DNA of 64,000 nt. It comes from Eleusine coracana subsp. coracana. Its lineage: Eukaryota > Streptophyta > Magnoliopsida > Poales > Poaceae. This document shows, piece by piece, positions 55,901 to 64,000 of this stretch. The stretch covers positions 44,284,508 through 44,348,507 of the forward strand of contig CM064426.1 in the NCBI GenBank assembly GCA_032690845.1, given 5' to 3'. Made by a program: the position numbers and the translations under genes. Below the pieces are notes generated by a model. The model made no database searches. It was not told where the DNA came from and saw nothing but the letters and a program-made list of their open reading frames with translations. Each line of letters begins with the position of its first letter. The first letter of the stretch is position 1.

Positions 55901-56907
55901 CTCATCGATCTAGAGGTGATGTGAACAGCACGGTGGTTGCACGGGTTTGAGGACCGCTGGAGAGTGCATGGGTTAAGCCTCGGATATGAAGTACTATATC
56001 GCGGGGAGATCGTGTACTCGGGATCGATGGCCCCGGATCGACTTTATAGCAATCTTGTGAACGATGGCCATACGTGTTCTTAAATGATGCGTATGTCGTG
56101 TATTTGGGTTTTTCCTACAGGATGTAAATCAATCGAATTGCCGTCCCTCACGGTTATGAGTACCTCTTGTTCGAGCAGCGGCAATGATATGTTAAGTAGT
56201 AAAGTTGTGGTTAAGTTTCTGAAATTTACTTATGCTATGGATACACAATGCTATGATGTATTGCTCCTCAGCTATATTCATGTCTTAGCAGCTAGCTAGA
56301 CTCACCGTAGCTGTGTTCTACAATAAGCAAAGTAAAATCTTGTTTAAGGAAATTGAAAGTGCAGCATAGAACTAATAGGAGCTTTTTATGCAATTATCAA
56401 ATAAACCCGGTCAGCCCCCTGCATACTAGGAGTCGGTTTTAGCAAACCGGTTGACGGGTAAGTCTTGCGGAGTATGTTAGATACTTAGGCTTTGCGTTGA
56501 TGTTGTTTTTTAGGTCTTCCTCAAGCAACCTATTGTGATTGTTGTAATAAGGTTGTGTGGGAAGGTGAGGAGCCTCAAAACTGGACCATCGAATGGGTCC
56601 CCAGTTCTCCTAACCAGGGTGAGTGAGCTATCGCCATAGGGCTGGCATGGTTCACGTAGGCAACATCGTGTTTTGTCGTTTCACCGCTTCCGCAAAATTA
56701 TGTAATATGTACCAAGGACTCATGTTATGTATCAGATCTGAACTCAGCTTAATTTGAACACCGGACTTGTAATATTACTCCTCTAAGTGATGTATCTTTG
56801 TAAATGATGAATGTTCATGTGTGAATGCTATGTATGGTTACTTCATTAACCATCTCCCGAGACGATCCTGTGCGACATACTCTACTTTTCGGAGTAGGGT
56901 TGTCACA
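52986..56907 (+). mobile_element. Solo LTR of a Tekay-like gypsy family, 3.9 kb
   Basis: A 3922-bp LTR from TGTGACATCCCATGTCAC to GGTTGTCACA, flanked by AGCAT at 52981-52985 and 56908-56912, with no internal region: a solo LTR left by LTR-LTR recombination. It splits the copia RNase H tail. Its layout equals that of the 34583-38123 LTR: a GC-rich island (53400-54350) with a CCG/GTGAG donor at 54204, AT-rich DNA, an exon-like block at 55454-55537, AT-rich DNA and a last block at 56514-56626. It belongs to a clearly diverged sister family. Confidence 0.9.
55454..56626 (+). other. Candidate LTR-encoded spliced ORF in the solo LTR (blocks 55454-55537 and 56514-56626)
   Basis: Block one follows CATATAG and encodes an acidic peptide (TVEITPDQQGAEVHFGDDAN), ending in phase 1 before GCAAGC. 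Block two follows TTTTTTAG, is open in the matching phase and ends with NWTIEWVPSSPNQGE and TGA. Both blocks have the same phases as the copies at 36671-37876, and the C-termini share P-x-x-W-T-x-x-W ... S-P-x-Q. Shared Thr, Ser and Pro codons differ at third positions. The 5' exon would end at 54203, also in phase 1, in an open frame that has no clear ATG. The assignment rests on inference. Confidence 0.4.
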
Positions 56908-59598
56908 AGCATGTCTAGAAGCATCTAGGGGCTTGGTGAGGATATTGGCTACTTGGTTTCTGGTATCGATGTATTTGAGCTCAACATCCCCCTTCTCAAC
57001 ATTGTCTCTCAGGAAGTTGAATCGCACATTGATGTGTTTGACTTACCATTTTTGATTGGGTTTTTGGCTAAGCATATGGCACTGGAGTTATCACACATGA
57101 GTGGAACACTCTTAAAAGTTAACCCATAGTCTCTCATGGTGGACACAATCCATAGGATTTGTGAGCAGTAACTAGCAGCAGCAACATACTCAGCCTCTAT
57201 GGTGGATTGGGCTACACTCGACTCCTTACGAGAAGACCAATAGATCAAAGAAGTACCCAAGAAATGGCAAGTACCAGAAGTGCTCTTCCTATCAATTCTA
57301 CACCCAACAAAGTCCGCATCCGAATACCCAATGAGATCATGAGATGAAGATGCAGAGTACCAAAGGTTGAACTCAAGAGTGTATTTGAGATACCTGAAGA
57401 TGCACTTGACAACATTGCGATGAGTCACCCTTAGGGAAGCTTGAAAGCGGGCACAAAGACACACCGCAAAGTGTATGTCGGGTCTTGTCACCGTCAGGTA
57501 CAAGAGGAAGCCAATCATGCTCATGTACTCCATTTGGTCCACTGCTTCACAGTCTTCATCAGGGTCAAGTGTCGTTGTAGTGGACATTGGTGTAGACAAC
57601 GAGTTCCCATTGACCATGTCGAACTTCTTCAGGAGATTCTTCGTGTACTTGGCTTGATGTATGAAAGTGCCTTGCTTGCACTGCTTGATTTGAAGCCCAA
57701 GAAAGAAGGTGAGCTTGCCCACCATCGACATCTAAAATTCACTTTCCATGGCTTCCTGAAATCTGGACACAAGAACATGAGAGGAACCACCAAAGATGGT
57801 ATCATCCACGTAAATCTGAACCATTAGAAAGTCATTACCATGCTTTAGAGTGAACAAGGGTTTATCAAAACACCCCATGGCATACCCACACTCTAGCAAG
57901 AAGGTCTTAAACCTAGCATACCATGCCCTAGGTTCTTGCTTTAGTCCGTACAAAGCCTTCTGAAGCTTGTACACATGGTTTGGGTATTTGTGGTGCTCAA
58001 AGCCAGGTGGTTGTTTTATATAAACCTCTTCCTCTATGAAACCATTTAGGAAAGCACTCTTGACATCCATTTGATAAAGTCTAATGCCCTTAGAGGCAGC
58101 AAATACAAGCAAGATCCTAATGGCTTCTATGCGAGCAACATGAGCAAAGGTTTCCCCATAGTCTAAGCCCTCCACTTGACTGAAACCCTAGGCAACAAGC
58201 CTAGCCTTTCTTCTAACAACCTCACCATCTTCCCCATGCTTGCTTTTAAACACCCATTTGGTTCCTATGGCATTGACACCAACAGGAGGCTCTACTAGGG
58301 TCTATACTTTGTTTCTCTCAAAGTTCTCCAACTCCTCATGCATGGCATTAACCCAATGTTCATCAGATAGTGAGTGTCCAACATCCCAGGGTTCAAAGGT
58401 TGCAACAAAGAGAGAAATGGTAAATCAAGCAAGATATGCAGACCTTGACCTTGTTGTCCTCTCATAGAGATTACCAATCATCTATTGAGGTGGATGTTGA
58501 CGCTGAATGTGGTGAGGGGCCTCTCTCTTAGTGCGTACCTCCCCCTCAACTATAGCTGGAGATCGCTCGACAGCTACTGAAGTAGATGTAGAAGCTTCTG
58601 GACCCTCTACGGGAGTGGTGGTAGCAGCAGGAAAAGCTCGGATGTGAGATGGAATGACTCATCATCGTCATCATTCAAGCCCTGTAGGTCCTCTTCTACA
58701 AAGATGCTCTCCTCTATCTCCTTGGTACCTGCAGTCTCAATCACATTGCTTGTACAAGAGTTTGATTCATCAAAGGTTACATCGCAGGATTTTACGATGG
58801 TGTTAGTTTCCAAATTCAACACTCTGTAGGAATGACCTTGAAGAGAGTAACCAAAAAGATGCCATCAAAAGACCTCGACTCAAACTTATCAAGATTGCCA
58901 CATTTGAGAATAAAGCACTTGCAACCAAAGGCACACAAATGAGAAACAGAGGGCTTTCTCCCAAAACATAGCTCATAAGAAGTCACATTAAGAATTGAGC
59001 GCAAGAAAATCCGATTGGAAACATAGCAAGTAGTGCTAGTGGCCTCAGCCCAGAACTGCCTCGGAGTCCTATGCTCATCGAGCATCGTCCAGGCCATCTC
59101 CACCAAGGTTCTGTTCTTTCTTTCAACCACACCATTCTGCTGGGGAACACGAGGTGCTGAAAACTGATGCTCAATACCATGCTCAAGACAGAAAGTATCA
59201 AAGGAGGAGTTCTTGAACTCGGTGCCATTATCACTACAGATTGCTCATAATGCACCAGGGAGTTCCTTGAACAACCTCAAAGCTAAGCTCCAAAAGCGAT
59301 GAAACACTTCATCCTTGCTCTCAAGAAAGTAGACCCAAGAGTAGCGAGAGTAGTCATCAACAATCACAAGAACATACCACTTCCCATCCGCCGAACAAAC
59401 CCGAGAAGGACCAACAATGTCCATGTGAAGGAACTCTCTAGGGCGTTTAGTCATCACCAAATTAATTGGTAGATGAGAAGCGGCAATCATTTTCCCATGA
59501 CGACAAGGAGCACAAACCAAATCCTTATCAAATTTGAGCTTAGGCAATCCTCGGATCAAACCTAGACCACTCAAGCAAGAAAACAAGTCAAAGCTCAT
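56908..59598 (-). pseudogene. SIRE-like pol: integrase, RT, RNase H; broken
   Basis: Minus strand. The integrase finger and core at 59598-59245 has LVCAPCRHGKMIAASH, FLHMDIVGPSRV and VIVDDYSRYSWVYF. The core end and C-terminus at 59255-58816 has MVERKNRTLVEMAWTML and FGCKCFILKCG. A Ser/Glu-rich linker lies at 58822-58607. RT at 58175-57732 has LYQMDVKSAFLNGFIEEEVY, LYGLKQEPRAWY and the catalytic QIYVDDTIFG. After an in-frame stop at 57732-57734 (same frame) the RT end and RNase H run from 57731 to 57009, with FFLGLQIKQ, YSDADFVGCRIDRKST and SSRKESSVAQSTIEAEYVA. The tail NQVANILTKPLDASRHA (57027 frame) reaches the solo LTR. Breaks are few but sufficient to inactivate it. Confidence 0.87.
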
Positions 59599-59640
59599 GT
59601 GACCTAGTCTCCTATGCCATTTCCAGAGCTTAGAAGAAGA

Positions 59641-60435
59641 TTAAGCAAACAAGCACTTGTGAGAATCAGGAGAGCCAGGAAAATCAGCCTGAAAAACTCT
59701 GCCAATGCAAGAAATCCCACAAACCAAGGACCCACTCGAATCAAGAACACAAGAAGCATTCGACTTAAAAGCGCATTTCCAAACCAACATCAAGAAGCTG
59801 AGAGACAGAGAGGAGATTGTACATGAGGTATTCAACCAAACCAACATCCTCGAGCGTGAATTTTTCATTTACCTTTACCGCACCTCTTACCTTCACTCTC
59901 CCTCTCTTGTCATCTCCGAAGGTCACATACTCCCGGTGCTTCAAGGGAGTGAGGCTGGAGAACCACTTTGCATCTCCGGTCATGTGGCCCGAATACCCGG
60001 AGTCCATCAACCATTTGTTCTCTAGGCCTCCACCTGCTACCTACAAAGAACAAGAAGGAAAAGTCGATGGCTCAGTGCTGGGGTTAGTCAAAAAGCATTT
60101 GAGAATCCAGCACTTAACCATACGACTGGTAGTAGTCATCACAGTTCTTTGCACATTATCATAAGAACGCATAGGATGATAACCACGATGGGGAAAACGT
60201 GTCCTGTCAAAGTGTCTCGACTCGAACCTTGGGTTATAAGAATAGAAATTATCTGTGTGAAAGCCAAATCCACGTGAGAGATGCTCACCACGATGGGGAA
60301 AATGTGGGGTGCCAAAACATTGCTGCGTAAAGCCTCTGTTTCATGAATCAAAGCCATATGAGGAATGACCCTGTCCATGATAGGCAGGAGAAAAAGAGTA
60401 AGGCTGAAAACCATCAAAATCATCATGATGCACAT
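59641..60435 (-). pseudogene. SIRE-like gag tail and protease region, broken
   Basis: The frame 60435-60139 continues the gag frame but holds little recognisable domain. The protease lies at 60010-59765: MDSGYSGHMTGDAKWF carries the Asp-Ser-Gly active site, followed by VTFGDDKRGRVKV and LMYNLLSVSQLLD. The residue after Gly is Tyr where SIRE-lineage proteases usually have Cys (family knowledge). A frame change near 60020-60140 separates the two parts. Confidence 0.75.
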
Positions 60436-60468
60436 TCCTAGTTAACTCAGCTTGTATCCTCTCAATCC

Positions 60469-62454
60469 TCATACGCCTATAACAGTACTCATCCAAGTGA
60501 CCCTTACGACCACAGAACATGCAATGCAGACACTCTCATGTTTAGGCTTTGTTTGCACAGGAGGTTTGGGTTTTGGCTTCTCTGTTTGCTTTGGGTTGAA
60601 GGAAGGTTTGGGGTTTGGTGGATAGTATGTGTCAGTGGGTTTGATGGATTTTTCCTCATCCTTGTAGCTAGAGCTAGGTACAAACTTACCCACATTTTCA
60701 CTCTCTTTGTCACTCCTCTCAAATTCCAAACCCAAGTTGTAGGTTGACCTACTAGCACTCTCTTTGACTCTTGCTAAGTCACTCTCAATCTTCTCCTTAC
60801 TCACTAGGGTTCTTTGGAGCCTAGAGATAAGATAGCCATTTTCTTGAACTAGGACTTTGTTTTCCTCCCTAGTGATTATAAGCTCTTTGACTTTGAGGGT
60901 TTGAGCTTCCAACTCATCTGTGAGCTTGGGGCACTTCTGAAATGCACCCAAAAGAGTTGGCCTAGCTTTGAATTCCTCAAGCTCCTTGAGGGCACTCTCA
61001 AGCTGACTGGCAACTTGAGCATGCACACTCTCCCTCTGACTCAGATCATTCATTACTACTTGACAAGACTCACACTCAGCAGCAATATCAATACAAGCAA
61101 GCTTAGACCTAAGTGAAGCAATTTCAAAATCAGCACTCTCCAACTTAGACTTAAGCTCTCTACTTTCACGAACAGCACTGCAAAGCTTATCATCTTGCAT
61201 GAGCAGAACATCACGCAAATGATCAAGTTCAGAAGAGAGCTCATCAAGGGTGGGAGGTACCTCGCTTGTGTTGGAGTCGGATCCAGAGTCGGTGTCGTGG
61301 TCGTTCTTTGCCATGAAGCAAAGCCCAGTGAAGTCATCCTTCCTCTTGACTCGTGGCTTTTCAACCTCCTCCTCCGAGCTTGTAAGGCCTTCGCTTGATG
61401 TGAGGTCGACATCGCTCAATGTGGCAACGTAGGCGCGTGCAATGGCCTTGGCGAACTTCTTGGAGTTCTTGCCCTTCTTGTAGAAGCGGTTCTTCTTCTG
61501 CTTGAAGTCTTCAGTGTTGTTGTTGCGGTACCCGACCTTCTTCTTCTTCTTGGGACAATCAGCAATAAAGTGTCCCGGGTCACCGCACTCGAAGCAGGTG
61601 CTTGAACCACCTCCTCTTCTCTCCTTTTGGTTGTTGTAGAACTTCCTGAACTTCCTTGTGAGCAAGGACAACTCCTCGTGAGGAATGCACTCCATCTGTT
61701 CATCAGAAGCTGCAACAAGAGAAGATAAAGCAAACTTCAAGGAAGACTTGTCAAGTGAGGGGTTAGTTCCATAAGAAGCATCACTATGACTACCCTTCTA
61801 AGAGCTAGAGAGCAAAGCCATGCTAGAAGCAGGAATAGCAAGATTAGGATGAGATTTCCTAGACAGTTCATGAGATTTTAGCTTACTATACAGTTGCTCA
61901 TAGTTCAAGTTGTTGAAGTCAGTAGTTTCTTCTAGAGCAGCAATTTTAACCCCCCAAACATTTTCATCAAGTGAGTACAGCAGTTGCTTAGCTCTATCAT
62001 TGTCATTGTACACAAGGTTACCACAAGCCCGCAAGTTGCACACAATTGCCTCAAACCTATGAAAAGTGTCATCTAGTGACTCGCCAGGTTTTTGTGCAAA
62101 GGTTTGGTACTATCTATTGTAAGAATCCTTACGCATAGACTTGACTTGATTGGTACCCTTGTGGTACATGCAAAGCTTATCCCAAATAGCATGAGCAGTG
62201 TCAAGGTGTGCAACGCGATCATGTTCACTCCTACCAAGTGCAAAGAGCAGAATATTGACAACTTTGGAGTTGTTCTCAAACTTGTTCAACTCACCTACTG
62301 AAGAAGTGTTGAGGTCGGCAGGTATGTTGTATTCTTGCTCGACGATGTCCCAGATAGCATGTCCTGGACTCAACAAAAAAGCCTTGGTCCACGACTTCCA
62401 GTAGGGGAAGTCCTCTCCATCGAACATCCACACCTTGACAGCATGCTTCTCCAT
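60469..62454 (-). pseudogene. SIRE-like gag with CCHC knuckle and coiled coil, in-frame stops
   Basis: The minus-strand ATG at 62454 (MEKHAVKVWMFDGEDF) starts a capsid domain of the copia type (YWKSWTKAFL, AIWDIVEQEY, AHAIWDKLCMYHKGT). The same frame continues through stops at 62110-62112 and 61798-61800 to LYSLDENVWGVKIAAL and YEQLYSKLKSHEL. It then runs open from 61740 to 60469 with CFECGDPGHFIADC (knuckle, near 61590-61555), a Lys-rich stretch, an acidic Ser-rich stretch and a long coiled coil (about 61260-60760, LRDVLLMQDDKLCSAVRES onward). The end is Pro/Lys-rich. The long coiled coil after the knuckle is a feature of SIRE-lineage gags. Confidence 0.82.
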
Positions 62455-62503
62455 GTCGCCTTCAGAACACAATGCCGGTGAAGGTCAACTAGTGATCAAA
62501 CCG

Positions 62504-62515
62504 GCTCTGATACCA
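62504..62515 (-). other. SIRE-like element primer-binding site
   Basis: The minus strand reads TGGTATCAGAGC, the initiator-methionine tRNA complement, immediately inside the right-hand LTR and about 50 bp upstream of the gag ATG. Confidence 0.88.
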
Positions 62516-62517
62516 AT

Positions 62518-64000
62518 TAAAGGACCTAGAAGGCGACCAAAGGGGGGAGGGTGAATGGGAGCCAATTAAAATTCTTCTCAAGAACTTGGCCTATGTCCCA
62601 ACTACAACCCAAACCAACCTCTAATTGAGTCACCAAGATTACACACACCAACTTGTGATGTTTTAACCCTAGGAATGACTGAAACCAAATGGACACATAG
62701 CAGAAGCACAAAAGGAACAAAATGGGAAACAAGGAAGATCCGGGAGATCACAAAACTGAGCCTGACGGAAGTTCCATGGTGCTCGACGAAAGTTCCGAAG
62801 TCCCCGACGGAAGTTCTATCAATCATGGAAGTTCCGGGCGATGGGAGAACTGTCACTCACGGAAGTTCCGTCATGGTCACTTAAGTTCTGTCCTAGCCAC
62901 GAAAGTTCTGTCCTGGGCAAAATAGCAGGTCTGTACGGGAAAGAAAATTGCCAAAAACCTATCAAACGAACTCCAAAAATCACGAAATTTGGACCAGATC
63001 ATCTTCAATACATCACGACACTCCTCTAAAGAGCTCCACTCCAAAAGAACAAGGAATCATCATGATTTCAGATCTTGTGCCAAGAACACTAAAAAGGGGA
63101 AACTTGACAGATCTTTCAAATCAAAGGTGCTAGTGCCTTTGATTCGGTCAAGGACCTATATAGGGTTGTTCTAGCACATCATAGCACCAAGATTCCCCAC
63201 AAAATCCATCCCAAAACTCAATCAAAATCGAGATTGAAATCACAACGAAAATAGCTCCGAAAATAGGGAAAAAGAGAAATTCGGGATTTAGGGAGAGCGA
63301 AAGAACTTGAGCACAAATTTGAATCTCATATCATTGATTCATCAAGTCAAGATACATGGATACATGGTCTTGGAGGCCACCCTCTTCCTCACACTATTTG
63401 GAAGAGCAAGAGATGTCCCTCACACACCCTCTCCTCTCCTCTATTACATGTACACCTCTCCTAGCACTTTGAAATGAACACCTAACACAAGGCTAATGGG
63501 AAGAGGCACCTCTCCCACCAGCCACACCTCTCCTTATATAGGCCTAGGGTTCTATTGTCCAAAAGACCACACTACCCTTGACCTACATAACAATGCCACC
63601 TACCACTGGGGGCAAACTTATCCGTCTCTTTTTCCTTCACCCGAATGCCATTGGGCCCTTCACATCTTTGCTTCGCCTTGACGCAAGCTCCACGATGGTG
63701 TCACGTGCACCTCCAATTGCCGCCACCGTTTTTGAGGCCCAAACCGGGAAACCGCCTTGCATGCTTCTCAAAGCACGACTTCTCGATGTCGACACGTGTC
63801 ACTCGTCCCGCGATCCTGACCACTGGAAAGTCTCTCCCGGTCCCTGTCCATCGGGCCCCCTTGTCACTTGCACCGGCATCCCGCTCGCCTTGACTTGGTT
63901 GACACGCCGTCTTCATCACCACCATGGTTTTGAGGCTCAACCACGAAACCGTCCATACTTCTTGCCTCTCCACGTGTACGGTGTGGATCACCCTTGATTT
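62518..64000 (-). repeat. SIRE-like element 5' LTR, partial at the window edge
   Basis: At least 1.48 kb, continuing off the right edge. Its inner border is set by the PBS; the sequence there (TTAAAGGACC on the plus strand) lacks the expected terminal dinucleotide, so the border is approximate. A GGGGGGAGGGTGAATGGG stretch at 62547-62564 is shared in form with the solo LTR at 20977. A cluster of GGAAGTTCCG-type motifs lies at 62765-62925. The part 63820-63997 matches 51062-51238. Confidence 0.75.
62765..62925. repeat. Cluster of short palindromic GGAAGTTCCG motifs in the SIRE-like LTR
   Basis: About eight occurrences of GAAGTTC or close variants (CGGAAGTTCCG is self-complementary apart from its centre) in 160 bp, spaced 15-30 bp apart. 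In the other SIRE-like LTR (20977-22919) a different palindrome cluster lies at 21720-22450. Confidence 0.7.

Larger units (their letters stand above)
51055..64000 (-). mobile_element. SIRE/Maximus-like Ty1/copia retrotransposon, minus strand, running off the right edge
   Basis: Minus-strand order from the right: LTR (from about 62518 rightward beyond the window), PBS, gag, protease, integrase, RT, RNase H, a long 3' non-coding region, a polypurine tract and part of the 3' LTR (51055-51530). A 3.9-kb solo LTR is inserted at 52986-56907 in the RNase H tail. The two LTR parts match over 51062-51238 and 63820-63997. The gag with a CCHC knuckle and coiled coil, the long 3' region and LTRs over 1.4 kb fit the SIRE lineage. 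Coding is broken by stops and frame changes. Confidence 0.83.

Noticed and set aside
63496..63997. Plus- and minus-strand frames at the right edge
   Set aside because: They lie in the SIRE-like LTR, and the homologous stretch at 51055-51240 does not keep a common start; ordinary LTR sequence.

Overview
The window is repeat-rich nuclear DNA of a grass (Poaceae), probably Oryza or a close relative. Spliced genes with GT-AG introns, Stowaway MITEs bearing the CTCCCTCCGTCCC terminus, L1-type LINEs and Reina, Tekay, Tat and SIRE-like LTR retrotransposons all point that way. The species call is inference. I see no rRNA, tRNA, CRISPR or bacterial feature.

The only host gene I can support is SGF29, the histone-reading subunit of the SAGA coactivator, on the plus strand. 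Its eight 3' exons lie between 4473 and 30553 and read through without a stop; the first exon or exons lie off the left edge. Its introns have swollen to about 26 kb by TE insertion. A LINE (1-3390) and a Stowaway MITE precede the first visible exon. A Reina-type Ty3/gypsy element (7406-12394) sits in one intron. A Ty1/copia element (14158-19784, minus strand) and a second Reina-like element (19803-29352) fill the next large intron, and the second Reina is itself broken by a solo LTR and a LINE. A 14-nt exon (29883-29896) and the terminal exon (30451-30553) follow.

From 30931 to the right edge the DNA is nested retrotransposons: a truncated Tat-type gypsy (31887-34582), a Tekay-type gypsy with very long LTRs (34583-48504), an inverted partial LTR of the same family (48522-51054) that makes a large imperfect palindrome, and a SIRE/Maximus-like copia on the minus strand (51055-64000, running off the edge) that carries a 3.9-kb solo Tekay-like LTR (52986-56907). 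Target-site duplications are visible for Reina-1 (AGGAA), copia-1 (AACAT), Reina-2 (CTTAC), the SIRE-like solo LTR (GTCTC) and the Tekay-like solo LTR (AGCAT), so the order of insertion can be read. All element coding regions are broken.

The most unusual material is in the Tekay family. Two related extra ORFs (39076-39981 and 40232-41104) lie between the 5' LTR and gag. Each of these ORFs and gag itself starts at or one base after a splice-acceptor-like AG. The long LTRs of two diverged families also share exon-like coding blocks in matching phase with a common stop, as if the LTR carried a small spliced gene.
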